A stretch of DNA of 64,000 bases from the NCBI RefSeq assembly GCF_030708075.1, contig NZ_CP117982.1, forward strand, positions 124,001-188,000. The letters run 5' to 3'. Each line of letters opens with the position of its first letter. The first letter of the stretch is position 1. Source of the stretch: Candidatus Epulonipiscium viviparus. Lineage in GTDB: Bacteria; Bacillota; Clostridia; Lachnospirales; Cellulosilyticaceae. Made by a program: the position numbers and the translations under genes. Positions 18,710 to 28,026 of the stretch are shown one piece after another. The notes under the pieces were generated by a model. The model was given only the letters and a program-made list of their open reading frames with translations, was not told the origin of the DNA and ran no database searches.

Positions 18710-19852
18710 CTAATTTTTACTTTGAGCATAGAGATGTTGTAATTTACTGATTAATTTATCGACGTTAGTTCCTTTCATAATCCACTCGCGAATCATCGGC
18801 CCTGCGGTTTCTTGAAATCCCAAATAGCCGTTATATCTAGGTCGTAAATAAGCATTATCTAGCGTTTTGAGTGTATTAGCAAAGAAATTTGAAGTAATAC
18901 TATTGGTTGCTGCATCTAACCAGGCAGCTCTATGACCCGGTTGCCCACCGCTTTCTGAATATATGGTTTTTTGAGTTGCAGCAGAAGCCGTAAATTTCAG
19001 ATAGTCTATTGCCAGGTCGATATTTTTACATTTCGCGGATATTGCAAATCCGGCGCCACCTAAAGTAGTTTTCAGCATATTGCCGTTGTATGTTACAACA
19101 TCGGTCGCAATGATCTTACTGGTGCTATACCCTCTTCGAGAATAGTTAGAGTATCCAAAATCGCAAGGGCAATAGTATTGCTCGGTTGCTGGGTCGGCAA
19201 GAACTTCGTAGACACCAATCGGATTTTTGGAAAATACACTGTCTGGCAAATAGCTAAACAATTCCTTAACTTCGATCAAGCTTTCTTTCATAATATCATA
19301 AGGAGCGATTTCGTCGGCAATAGTAAATATCTGAGCATCTGTTTTGGTTGCCATAAGCATATAAAACTGCATCAAAATGCTGGTTCCGTTGCCGCCGCAA
19401 TAAACCTTGCCACGTTGTGCTAATGCTATAACGTCGGCCCAAGTTGCAGGAACTTTGGCATCAGCATCGGCAGCAAGCTTGTCGGCAGAATAGAATGCAA
19501 TCGGACATGCCGCATCGATGGCCAATGCAAACTGATGCCCATTGTATAAATAGCTTTCAAACGATTTGCCAACCGAATTTATTTTCTGATCTTCTAAAAA
19601 TGGAGCATCTAAATAATTTTCTAACGGCAACAACACTTTCGTATCATTTGCAAAGCCCATCCAAGGGTGATCCAAAATTATTAGATCGTATTTATGCGCA
19701 AGCTTATCTATCGGAGCATCTCCAAATTCTTTTAGAGATCGTGCGTCCCAGCTTATAGTTACTTCTGGATGCAGCTCCATATAACGTTGCGCAGTTGCAA
19801 GAACAGGAAGCTTTCCTCTGGTATGGGCCCAAGTAATCCCTTTTAAATTCAT
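18710..19852 (-). CDS. Solute-binding-protein homologue without a signal peptide
   Basis: About 380 residues of a sugar-type extracellular solute-binding fold (TAQRYMELHPEVTISWDARS; DLIILDHPWMGFA; LAIDAACPIAFYSADKLAAD; GGAGFAISAKCKNIDLAIDYL). AAGGAGAGA sits at proper distance before the ATG, and the protein then begins MNLKGITWAHTRGKLP with no hydrophobic signal or lipobox. Extending upstream adds only a basic segment, not a signal peptide. First gene of the CoA-transferase operon and not linked to permeases. It may be a cytosolic binding or sensing protein. From memory, signal-less homologues adjoin CaiB genes in other bacteria, but I cannot verify this. Confidence 0.75.
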   Translation of the reverse strand: MNLKGITWAHTRGKLPVLATAQRYMELHPEVTISWDARSLKEFGDAPIDKLAHKYDLIILDHPWMGFANDTKVLLPLENYLDAPFLEDQKINSVGKSFESYLYNGHQFALAIDAACPIAFYSADKLAADADAKVPATWADVIALAQRGKVYCGGNGTSILMQFYMLMATKTDAQIFTIADEIAPYDIMKESLIEVKELFSYLPDSVFSKNPIGVYEVLADPATEQYYCPCDFGYSNYSRRGYSTSKIIATDVVTYNGNMLKTTLGGAGFAISAKCKNIDLAIDYLKFTASAATQKTIYSESGGQPGHRAAWLDAATNSITSNFFANTLKTLDNAYLRPRYNGYLGFQETAGPMIREWIMKGTNVDKLISKLQHLYAQSKN

Positions 19853-19900
19853 AAAATATCTCTCCTTGAAAATAATTTTTTTGAAAATAGTTTTTTGTGG

Positions 19901-19911
19901 TGGTACTACCA
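19901..19911. promoter_or_regulatory. Operator palindrome TGGTA-C-TACCA
   Basis: A perfect inverted repeat with 5-bp arms just downstream of the minus-strand -10 box, overlapping the expected transcription start. It is the same consensus as the site at 20120-20130 and is a likely target of the FadR-type regulator. Confidence 0.7.
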
Positions 19912-19921
19912 ATTAGCGAAA

Positions 19922-19950
19922 AGTATATCAAATAAAAAATATAATTTCAA
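19922..19950 (-). promoter_or_regulatory. Sigma-A promoter of the CoA-transferase operon
   Basis: Minus-strand TTGAAA (19945-19950) and TATACT (19922-19927) with a 17-base spacer. The operator lies about 10 bases downstream, so a bound repressor would block initiation. Confidence 0.75.
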
Positions 19951-20072
19951 TATTGATTTTTAACAATTTTTTGCCAAATAATTTGTTGATTTTATGGTAA
20001 AATGTACCTAATTTTAAAAATATAGCATACAACATAATATATTTATCGTTTTATTTTATTAAAAATAGCGCG

Positions 20073-20101
20073 TTGACTTTTATTAGACCTGATGCTATAT
20101 T
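20073..20101 (+). promoter_or_regulatory. Sigma-A promoter of uxaB
   Basis: TTGACT (20073-20078) and TATATT (20096-20101) with a 17-base spacer. The operator at 20120 lies about 19 bases past the -10 box. Confidence 0.75.
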
Positions 20102-20119
20102 AATCGTGAAATTATTAGG

Positions 20120-20130
20120 TGGTATTACCA
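20120..20130. promoter_or_regulatory. Operator palindrome TGGTA-T-TACCA
   Basis: A perfect 5-bp inverted repeat between the uxaB promoter and its ribosome binding site. It matches the site at 19901-19911 in all arm positions, and only the centre base differs. Confidence 0.7.
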
Positions 20131-20147
20131 GATATAGGAGGAATTAT

Positions 20148-21581
20148 ATGAATATTAAAGAGGCAGTAGTAAAGAAGTTTACTAGTTATCCAGAAAGAAT
20201 TTTACAATTTGGCGAAGGAAATTTTCTAAGAGCATTTGCAGATTGGATGGTTGAGTTGGCAAATGAGCAAGGCGTATATCAAGGTAGAATTGTAGTTTGT
20301 CAGCCTATAGCAAAAGGCTTGGGAGATTTGCTAAACAGCCAAAATTGCTTATATAATGTATTACTCCAAGGAGCAACAGAACAGCTTCAGACGATACACT
20401 CAATATCACGAGTGATTAACCCCTATGAAGATTATGATGCCTTTTCGCAACTAGCGCAAAACCCAGATCTCGATGTAATAATATCGAACACTACAGAGTC
20501 TGGAATTGCGTATGTCCCAGAAGACACATTAGCAGATGCGCCACCAAAATCGTTTCCGGCAAAAGTATGCGCATTTTTATATTATAGATACAAACATTTC
20601 GCAGGTGATCCCGACAAAGGGATGTTGTTGTTGCCTGTTGAGTTGATCGACAACAATGGTGAAAAGTTAAAGCAGATTGTAATTCGATATGCTAAAGAGT
20701 GGGGCCTCGAAGAAGAGTTTGTTGAGTGGATAGAAAAGCATAATGAGTTTGCCAGCACATTGGTAGACCGCATAGTTCCGGGATATCCGCGTCTGGAAAT
20801 TGATTCAATCACCGAAAAACTTGGCTATGAAGACAAGGCAGTAGTGGCTTGCGAAGCCTTTAATTTGTGGGTGATAGAGGCAGATTCAAAATATAAAAAC
20901 AGGTTGCCTATTCACGAAACTGCTGCAAATGTACTGTGGACAGACGATGTAACGCCGTATAAAAAACGTAAGGTGCGCATTTTAAATGGAAGCCATACAG
21001 CGGTGGTGCCATTGGCATTTTTGGCAGGATTTAATACAGTGTTAGAATTTTTTAGAGATACTCAATTTGGTGGGTTTGAAAAAGATTTAATTAACGACGA
21101 AATAATTCCTGCAACAGATATGTCTCAAGAAGAGCTAAGAAGCTTTGCAGATTCGGTATTAGAGAGATTTGACAATCCGCATATTGTTCACAACCTCATA
21201 GATATTACACTAAACAATTCATCGAAATTTGGAGCTCGTTGTATTCCGACTATAGTTGATTATATAAATAAGTTTGGAACATGTCCAAAACACTTTGCAT
21301 TTGCTATCGCTGGGTTTATTCGTTTTTATAAAGTAGAACAGCAAAACGGTGACTATGTAGGATATAGAGATAATGGAGAGTCATATAAAATTAAGGATGA
21401 TATAGCCGTACTAGAGCTTTTTGCTAATATTTGGAAAAATAATACGATAGAAGTCGTAGTTCACGAAACGCTAGCTAATTTTTGGGAAGTCGATCTTGCA
21501 GATGATTTCGAAGCCGATGTATTAGCATATTTACAAGCAATGCTTAAGGATGGCGTAGCAGAAGCTATGAAACAGTTTTAA
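20148..21581 (+). CDS. uxaB: Tagaturonate reductase (altronate oxidoreductase)
   Basis: 477 residues of the mannitol dehydrogenase family. ERILQFGEGNFLRAFADWMV is the characteristic UxaB start, and LNGSHTAVVPLAFLAGF contains the conserved catalytic region. UxaB reduces D-tagaturonate to D-altronate with NADH in galacturonate catabolism. I place the start at the ATG seven bases after AGGAGG. The upstream in-frame extension covers the promoter and operator and cannot be translated as a start. No uxaA or uxaC is present here, so either the rest of the pathway lies elsewhere or the enzyme acts on a related keto-acid. Confidence 0.85.
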   Translation: MNIKEAVVKKFTSYPERILQFGEGNFLRAFADWMVELANEQGVYQGRIVVCQPIAKGLGDLLNSQNCLYNVLLQGATEQLQTIHSISRVINPYEDYDAFSQLAQNPDLDVIISNTTESGIAYVPEDTLADAPPKSFPAKVCAFLYYRYKHFAGDPDKGMLLLPVELIDNNGEKLKQIVIRYAKEWGLEEEFVEWIEKHNEFASTLVDRIVPGYPRLEIDSITEKLGYEDKAVVACEAFNLWVIEADSKYKNRLPIHETAANVLWTDDVTPYKKRKVRILNGSHTAVVPLAFLAGFNTVLEFFRDTQFGGFEKDLINDEIIPATDMSQEELRSFADSVLERFDNPHIVHNLIDITLNNSSKFGARCIPTIVDYINKFGTCPKHFAFAIAGFIRFYKVEQQNGDYVGYRDNGESYKIKDDIAVLELFANIWKNNTIEVVVHETLANFWEVDLADDFEADVLAYLQAMLKDGVAEAMKQF

Positions 21582-21675
21582 TGTTATCATGCCAATGCGA
21601 CATAATTATATTGACAAAAATCTAGATAGCAGGTTAGAATATTTGGGTAAAAAATTTTAAGTAACTGGAGGAATT

Positions 21676-22863
21676 ATGTTAAACAATTTTGTTTATTACG
21701 CGCCAACAAAAGTTATTTTCGGAACAGATGCAGAACTGTCGACAGGAGCACTTTTACAAGAAGCGGGTGCCAAATCTGTTATGCTAGTTCACTTTGGATA
21801 TGAAGTTAAAGTTTTGGGTGAGCTAGTAACTCGAGTTAGAAAAAATATAGAAGCCGCTGGAATTAAGGTTGTAGAGCTAACTGGAATTGTACCAAATCCG
21901 AGGTTGTCTAAAGTTTATGAAGGAATAGAACTTGCAAAGGCCGAGAAAGTTGACTATCTGCTTGCAATAGGAGGGGGATCTTCAATTGATACGGCAAAAG
22001 CAATAGGACTTGGCTTATGTTATGAGGGAGATGTTTGGGACTTCTTTATCAAAAAAGCAAATCCAACAGATTGCGTTCCGGTATCGTGTATTTTAACTAT
22101 AGCAGCAGCTGGAAGCGAAATGAGTACGGGTCTTGTTATAACGCATGACGAAAGTTTATTAAAGAGAGATTGCGGGCATCCAAGCGTTGCGTGTCGCTTT
22201 GCAATTATGAATCCAGACATAACATTGTCTTTGCCTGCATATCAAACAGCAAGCGGTTGTGCGGATATAATTATGCATACATTTGAAAGATATATCAGTT
22301 CGCATAATAACTTAGATCTTACCGATCAAATAAGCGAAGGATTGATGCGTACAGTAATAGCCAATGCTAAAATTCTTGCAAAGGAACCGCATAACAAAAA
22401 GGCGAGATGGGAAGTTATGTGGGCGGCCAGCTTATCTCATAACGGCTTAACAGGCTGCGGGATAGATGAAGTGGATTTTCCGGTTCATATGATAGAGCAC
22501 GAGCTTGGAGGGATGTTTGACGTAACTCATGGTGCCGGGATCACGGCTATTTGGGGGACCTGGGCACGCGAGATGCTACCAATTTTGAAGGATAGATTTT
22601 CTCAGTTTGCTATTCGGGTGTTTGGAATAGAAGAGCAAGCAACGCAAGAGCAAACATCTCTTCTTGGAATTATAGCAATGGAAGACTTCTTTAAGGAGAT
22701 CAAAATGCCAATTAGTCTCAAAGAGTTAGGGATCAGTCCAACTGATGAGCAAATAGAAACTTTGGCAACACTTTCTATTCATCGAACGTTAGCAAATCCG
22801 CAGATGAAAGAAGCTGTGACCAAAGAGCAGGCGTTAAATATTTTATATAATTCTCGCAAATAA
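21676..22863 (+). CDS. Iron-containing alcohol dehydrogenase (NADPH-dependent, BDH-like)
   Basis: 395 residues of the group III Fe-ADH family. LLAIGGGSSIDTAKAIG is the nucleotide-binding loop. Metal ligands appear in CADIIMHTFERYIS and in GMFDVTHGAGITAIWG. Relatives reduce butyraldehyde or other aldehydes with NADPH. It probably removes an aldehyde or balances redox at the end of the adjacent pathway. TGGAGG precedes the ATG. The gene is 95 bases behind uxaB and may be co-transcribed; a strong terminator follows. Confidence 0.85.
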   Translation: MLNNFVYYAPTKVIFGTDAELSTGALLQEAGAKSVMLVHFGYEVKVLGELVTRVRKNIEAAGIKVVELTGIVPNPRLSKVYEGIELAKAEKVDYLLAIGGGSSIDTAKAIGLGLCYEGDVWDFFIKKANPTDCVPVSCILTIAAAGSEMSTGLVITHDESLLKRDCGHPSVACRFAIMNPDITLSLPAYQTASGCADIIMHTFERYISSHNNLDLTDQISEGLMRTVIANAKILAKEPHNKKARWEVMWAASLSHNGLTGCGIDEVDFPVHMIEHELGGMFDVTHGAGITAIWGTWAREMLPILKDRFSQFAIRVFGIEEQATQEQTSLLGIIAMEDFFKEIKMPISLKELGISPTDEQIETLATLSIHRTLANPQMKEAVTKEQALNILYNSRK

Positions 22864-22872
22864 TAAGAAGAA

Positions 22873-22906
22873 GAGGTTACAGCAGTAGATGCGGTAACCT
22901 CTTTTT
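22873..22906 (+). terminator. Rho-independent terminator after the Fe-ADH gene
   Basis: GAGGTTAC (22873-22880) pairs perfectly with GTAACCTC (22894-22901), followed by TTTTT. It separates the uxaB operon from the convergent GGDEF/EAL gene. Confidence 0.9.
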
Positions 22907-22909
22907 GTA

Positions 22910-25192
22910 TTACTCTTGTTGTAATAGTAGTTGCAGTGCGTCCCATTCAATTGGCTTTGAAAAATAGTACCCTTGAACTAAGCCATAGTTTTTTACTATA
23001 TCAAATTGTTCTTGTGTCTCTACCCCTTCTATAATCATTTCCATGTTTAATATATCCGAAATATTTTTAATAGAATTGATAATTTCATATTGCTTAGTAG
23101 TAGTTTTATTGACAAACAATTTATCTAATTTGAGTATGTCAAAGTTATATTCATTTAGGTAGTTAAAAGATGAATACCCAGTACCAAAGTCATCCATAGC
23201 AATGCGGATGCCCATGGCTTGCAACTTTTCTATATTATCTGTGACAATATTTTCATTTACCGTTGCCTTGGTTTGTAGCAATGCGGATTCTGTGATTTCA
23301 AAGCATATGTCAGAATAATGTATGTTATAACGATCCAAAATGTCCTTTGCATTAGACACAAAATCAGGCATTCTAATTTGTATAGGAGAAACATTGATAG
23401 AGATTTGTATTTTATTGTTTGCTGAATACATTTCTTGCATATCTTTCGAAACTCGTTCTATAATCCAATATCCTAGATCAATAATCAATTCTGTTTGTTC
23501 TGTAATGTGAATAAATTGGTCTGGATATACAAATCCAAGTAAAGAGTTTTTCCACCTAACGAGTGCTTCAGCTTTTTTAATAACCTTATTTTTATCTATA
23601 ATTGGTTGATAGTTTAAGAAGAATTCGTTATTTGTTATAGATACTTTCAAAATATTCCTAATAATATCTTCTCTGAGTGAATTTTGATATACTAATGGAT
23701 CAAACATGACAATATCATTGATTGCTAGTTCTTTGGCTTGGTTAGACATAATGCTTATCTTACTAAACAGCTCATCTTTGCTACTGGCATGTTGCGGACA
23801 TATAATCCCTACCGAATCAAAGAGTATATTAATAGATTTATGACTGATATTGATAGGATATTGTGCAAAGTAATCTGTTAGTGCATGATAAAAAGTCATA
23901 ACTTCTGATTCGGTATATATTTCTTGCAAAATTAAAATGAATTTTTCCTCTCCAAAACGTGTAATTTGTACATTTTTATGATTACTAAAATGTTTAAATC
24001 GGCGAGCTATTTCAACTAAAATGATATCTCCTTTTCCTTCTATATTGCCGTCATGTATAGATTTAAAATCTCTAATTTCCAATACGATTAATGCGAATTG
24101 TCTATCTTGATTCAATATTTTGGTAATATATTTGTTGAAATGTTGCCTATTGGGTAATTTCGTTAGACCATCATAAAATAGCAATTCTTTAATTTTTGTT
24201 GATACAGTTTTTTCCATAACTACTGTCAAGTCATTTATGTAGCTAATCCCAAAGTTATGCTCTGAAGTATCTCCCAACTCTAAAAGAATATTTTTTACAT
24301 TATTAATAGAAGCTGCCACAGGATGTAAGATTACCTTTATAGTAATAAGAACCAACATCGATATAATAATAGCAAAAGAACTGGTCCCAAATATAATATC
24401 AAATTGAGATCGTTCCACATAAGTGGTATTTCGAACGGATGATTTATCTATTATAAATATCAATTTTTCATTGCTAATTGTTTGAGTGTATTCGTATATG
24501 TAGTGAGTAATAGAATGAGTGGGAATATTAGTTGATTCTATGCCTGCTGTTGTAGTTATTCCATAGTCATGTTGGAGATACAAATCTAAAGATCCTAGAT
24601 GAAAATGTTCCACAAAGTATTCTAGCATATCTGCTAATGTAATGTCGATTGATACTGCACCGAGAATATTATTGTTTTTATCGTAGACATTGGATACAAT
24701 ACTAAACATAGTATGTTGATTATTCATATATAGCGGCGTCGTATATTGTGGTGATCTAGTGTAGTACTCGTTGAACCAGGGAGCGTCGTGCAAAGATTTT
24801 CCCATTATAATGTTATCGTGTGTAATCGTTTCTGTTTTTTCTAAAGTATAAACAGAAATTTGGGCCGTTAATCCCATATTAGTTAAAAAATTATTTATAT
24901 TTTGAAGGCCCAACCAATATTCTAGAATCTTTGTGGTAGAAATCGCTTCCTCATCATTTGTGATAAATAAATTTTGGACGGTATCATTAGAGGCCACTAG
25001 ATGGTTTGCATAACTAAGTACTTGTAAATCTTGCTGATATTTGTCTATGAGATCATCTACATACATTTTGCTTATCGAATTAACTGTTTGTGTATCCCAA
25101 ATGTGAATCATTACTTGAACTATGATCATTATACTGATAAATAAAGCTGCGACAGTAGATAATAACTTTTTATCTATAAATTTGCGATTCAT
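22910..25192 (-). CDS. Membrane-bound GGDEF/EAL protein, probable c-di-GMP phosphodiesterase
   Basis: 760 residues. Membrane helices at ~9-29 and ~266-292 flank an extracytoplasmic dCache-like sensor. The GGDEF domain begins at YDGLTKLPNRQHF, but its active loop reads RFGEEKFILIL, so it is degenerate. The EAL domain is intact: AEALVRW, NVSPIQI, ITESALL, AMDDFGTGYSSF, a catalytic Lys in LKLDKLF, and EGVETQEQ. It is therefore expected to hydrolyse c-di-GMP in response to an outside signal, with the GGDEF domain perhaps binding GTP allosterically. Single gene with no partner nearby. Confidence 0.88.
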   Translation of the reverse strand: MNRKFIDKKLLSTVAALFISIMIIVQVMIHIWDTQTVNSISKMYVDDLIDKYQQDLQVLSYANHLVASNDTVQNLFITNDEEAISTTKILEYWLGLQNINNFLTNMGLTAQISVYTLEKTETITHDNIIMGKSLHDAPWFNEYYTRSPQYTTPLYMNNQHTMFSIVSNVYDKNNNILGAVSIDITLADMLEYFVEHFHLGSLDLYLQHDYGITTTAGIESTNIPTHSITHYIYEYTQTISNEKLIFIIDKSSVRNTTYVERSQFDIIFGTSSFAIIISMLVLITIKVILHPVAASINNVKNILLELGDTSEHNFGISYINDLTVVMEKTVSTKIKELLFYDGLTKLPNRQHFNKYITKILNQDRQFALIVLEIRDFKSIHDGNIEGKGDIILVEIARRFKHFSNHKNVQITRFGEEKFILILQEIYTESEVMTFYHALTDYFAQYPINISHKSINILFDSVGIICPQHASSKDELFSKISIMSNQAKELAINDIVMFDPLVYQNSLREDIIRNILKVSITNNEFFLNYQPIIDKNKVIKKAEALVRWKNSLLGFVYPDQFIHITEQTELIIDLGYWIIERVSKDMQEMYSANNKIQISINVSPIQIRMPDFVSNAKDILDRYNIHYSDICFEITESALLQTKATVNENIVTDNIEKLQAMGIRIAMDDFGTGYSSFNYLNEYNFDILKLDKLFVNKTTTKQYEIINSIKNISDILNMEMIIEGVETQEQFDIVKNYGLVQGYYFSKPIEWDALQLLLQQE

Positions 25193-25444
25193 AATATCAC
25201 CTCTTCCAATATTTTTTGGTACTGTATAAATATATTATAACTATATTATTTTAACACAAAAGATTGTAAATTGGCTTTTTGTATTATAAATTGAACAGGG
25301 GGTATGTCTATATATAGCAATGCTGATGTAAGCGTATTTATTTTTTAAAAAAGATATATTTGCACAAAATTATTTTGGGAATGCAGTAAAATATATTTTA
25401 TTTATATGTAAGTCAATATAAAAATTAAAAATTAATTATTATTA

Positions 25445-25582
25445 ATGCGAGAAATTGCTATAGCTTTAAGTTATACTTCATATAGTATTTTAGTATTGGC
25501 ATTTAGATGTGCAAAATGGTATTATAATGGTAGGAGAAAGAAACGACGTCTATCTACTATTCTAAATATAAAGATTAAATAA
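25445..25582 (+). CDS. Possible 45-residue membrane peptide (weak)
   Basis: An ATG-started frame encodes a hydrophobic stretch (residues ~4-20) followed by a basic tail (NGRRKKRRLS). That layout suits a single-pass membrane peptide. I see no ribosome binding site or clear promoter, so it may be chance. The rest of the 459-base gap 25193-25651 is AT-rich and shows nothing else I can support. Confidence 0.2.
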   Translation: MREIAIALSYTSYSILVLAFRCAKWYYNGRRKKRRLSTILNIKIK

Positions 25583-25651
25583 AAACAGTCAATATGCTAT
25601 TGTTCTAAATTCATAATTATATTGCTATATCATAGTGCACAAATGCCAAAG

Positions 25652-26557
25652 TTATAATACTTCTTTAATTATATTGATAATCTCTCGAGTATGTGCAGAT
25701 AAATATGATCCCTTTCGATACGCTACTACCACATCATAAGATAAATCCTTTGTACCCACAGAAAATTGAACTAAATTCCCCTTTGATAAATGTTTTAGAT
25801 GAAATTCAGACATAAAGCAAACTCCACTATTGACATCTACTAGGTTTAGGGTAGTGATGAAGTTTTCTATATGATAAATAGTTATAGGGTTAAAATTAAG
25901 TGAATTGAGAGTTTTAAACGCAATTTGACCAATTCGCTGAGTATTTGAGGCAAGTATAAAAGGGTCCTTATTAAAATAATTAATATCTATCCACGGATAT
26001 TTAAACTTAGAAGACAGTACGCCTTTATCAGCGTGTACATGATCTGCACTAATCACTAGAGTAATATAATCAGGTTTTATGAATTCGTATTCTATAAATG
26101 GATTAGTAATAGGAGTGGTAAGTACTGCAATATCGAGTTCGCCAGATATTAACGCATTTTCTAGCTGCTTGGTTGTGTTATCACTAGTATTAATCTCAAC
26201 ATTAGGATACTTTTGGTTAAAAATTGGCAAAATCAATGGAAATAGATATGACCCTCTAGTAGGTGGGATGCCAATATTCAATTTACCTTTATCGAACAAT
26301 GCGATATCGACCAATTGTTGATCTAATCGATTTTTGATAGAAATAATTTCTTTCGCGCTTTCAATGTAATATTCACCAGCATAAGTGAGAGTAAAACGAT
26401 TACCTAGTCTATTAAAGAGTTTGGTTCCTAACGACTCTTCGAGATTCTTTATATATTTACTGAGCGATGGTTGAGATATAAACAGATATTGAGAAGCTTT
26501 TGTGATGTTTTGAAACTTTGCAACAGCGAGTACATAATTTAATTCTTTAAAATCCAT
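25652..26557 (-). CDS. LysR family transcriptional regulator
   Basis: 301 residues. The N-terminal helix-turn-helix has the LysR pattern (ITKASQYLFISQPSLSKYIK, NLEESLGTKLFNR). The rest is a two-lobed effector domain (GKLNIGIPPTRGSYLFPLIL; GELDIAVLTTP). It is divergent from the transporter and citrate-lyase cluster, the usual arrangement for a LysR activator of a carboxylate-use operon. GAGGTG precedes the ATG. I do not find an unambiguous T-N11-A operator in the AT-rich 185-base gap. Confidence 0.9.
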   Translation of the reverse strand: MDFKELNYVLAVAKFQNITKASQYLFISQPSLSKYIKNLEESLGTKLFNRLGNRFTLTYAGEYYIESAKEIISIKNRLDQQLVDIALFDKGKLNIGIPPTRGSYLFPLILPIFNQKYPNVEINTSDNTTKQLENALISGELDIAVLTTPITNPFIEYEFIKPDYITLVISADHVHADKGVLSSKFKYPWIDINYFNKDPFILASNTQRIGQIAFKTLNSLNFNPITIYHIENFITTLNLVDVNSGVCFMSEFHLKHLSKGNLVQFSVGTKDLSYDVVVAYRKGSYLSAHTREIINIIKEVL

Positions 26558-26742
26558 AGCACACCTCTAAAAATAGTATTTTATCTAAGATTATAACTAT
26601 ATTGAATATTATTGTCAATTAAATAAAGTTCTTGAGATGATTTATGAGATGTTTTCAATAAATAAGAATAGGTATTTTAATTTTATTTTTACAAAAATAA
26701 ATAAATTTAGTCCACTAAATTGTGGCAGAATGGAGAAAGAGT

Positions 26743-28005
26743 ATGGCAGAATATTTTGATATTATATCGCTAGTATTTTTGATAGTAACAATTACAGTCG
26801 GCTTCCTCAAAAAAATGAATATCGGTCTCTTGGCAATCGGTATGTCGATCGTATTGGCACAATTGGCTGGCTTTTCAAGTTCTCAGGTATATGCGGGGTT
26901 TGATGCAAAACTATTTACTCAGCTAGTGGGAGTTACGTACCTATTTGGTATTGCACAAGTAAATGGGACGATAGAGCTCCTGGTAAAGAAAACGTTGGCG
27001 CTGGTAGGAAACAAAAGCTTTTTGGTCCCTATTATATTATTTTTAACGTCGGGATTCTTTACTGCAATAGGGCCAGGAAATATTTCGATGGGTGCCTTGA
27101 TGACTGTTGTTGCAATCACCATTGCAGTATATATGGGAAAAAATCCAATATTTTATGCCTTGGTAACCAAAGCTGCAACTAACGGATTCGGTCTTTCTCC
27201 TATCACTCCTGCTGGGATTATCAGTACCAACCTAGGAGAAGCTGCGGGGTTTTCGGGATTCGAAATGGGAGTCTTTTTAAATGTAATATTATGGGGTGTT
27301 GTTTGCTTTATAACTTTCGCATTGATATTTAGAAAATCAGATAAAGCGACTACCGCTAAAGTATTAAAAATGGAAGATCTCGAAGCGTTTACTAGACCAC
27401 AAATTATAACAATTATTGGTATGGTAGTTATGGTATCTATGGTATTATTCTTGGGCATTGATGTTGGTTTGGCATCATTCTTTGTTGCTGCCATACTTAG
27501 CTTTATGGGAATTTGTAAAGAAAAAAGCGCGTTGGCAAAAGTACCTTGGGGCACATTGATGCTAATTTGCGGTGTTGGCTTGTTGATGAATCTTGTAAAT
27601 CAATTGGGCGGAGTAGCGTTATTAACAGAAGCACTTCTATCTATTATGACCGAAAATACTGCGACACCAATTATTGCCGGAGTTAGCTCATTGCTATCTA
27701 GCGTAAGCTCAACATCGGGCGTTGTGTTGCCAACAATGTATCCAACATTAACAGGCATCGTGCAAGAGTTCCCAAGTTTAAGCTTTACAGAACTCGCAAG
27801 CTGTGTCGCAACAGGATCATTCTCATCAGCTTTTTCTCCAGCATCAACAGGTGGCGGACTAATCTTGGCAGCGTATGCAACAGCAACTAATAGCTCAGAA
27901 AATGAATTAAATAAAATATTCGGTAAATTATGCGTGATTGCAGTTGGTATCTCAATCTTAAATGTAGTTTTGGCTTGGCTTGGACTTTATTCTATTATAG
28001 GTTAA
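26743..28005 (+). CDS. Dicarboxylate/tricarboxylate carrier (MatC-like, SLC13-type)
   Basis: About 420 residues, roughly 11 membrane segments. The GFFTAIGPGNISMGALMTVV hairpin and NGFGLSPITPAGIISTNLG repeat resemble MatC-like and other ion-transporter-superfamily organic acid carriers. Its position at the head of a hydratase-isomerase-citrate lyase operon implies uptake of the acid that the cluster degrades. The ATG follows GGAG with seven bases; a GTG seven codons upstream lies before the binding site. E. coli ybhI, a DASS transporter next to ybhH and ybhJ, is an analogous arrangement. Confidence 0.75.
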   Translation: MAEYFDIISLVFLIVTITVGFLKKMNIGLLAIGMSIVLAQLAGFSSSQVYAGFDAKLFTQLVGVTYLFGIAQVNGTIELLVKKTLALVGNKSFLVPIILFLTSGFFTAIGPGNISMGALMTVVAITIAVYMGKNPIFYALVTKAATNGFGLSPITPAGIISTNLGEAAGFSGFEMGVFLNVILWGVVCFITFALIFRKSDKATTAKVLKMEDLEAFTRPQIITIIGMVVMVSMVLFLGIDVGLASFFVAAILSFMGICKEKSALAKVPWGTLMLICGVGLLMNLVNQLGGVALLTEALLSIMTENTATPIIAGVSSLLSSVSSTSGVVLPTMYPTLTGIVQEFPSLSFTELASCVATGSFSSAFSPASTGGGLILAAYATATNSSENELNKIFGKLCVIAVGISILNVVLAWLGLYSIIG

Positions 28006-28026
28006 TAATTAAGGAGATGATTAATA

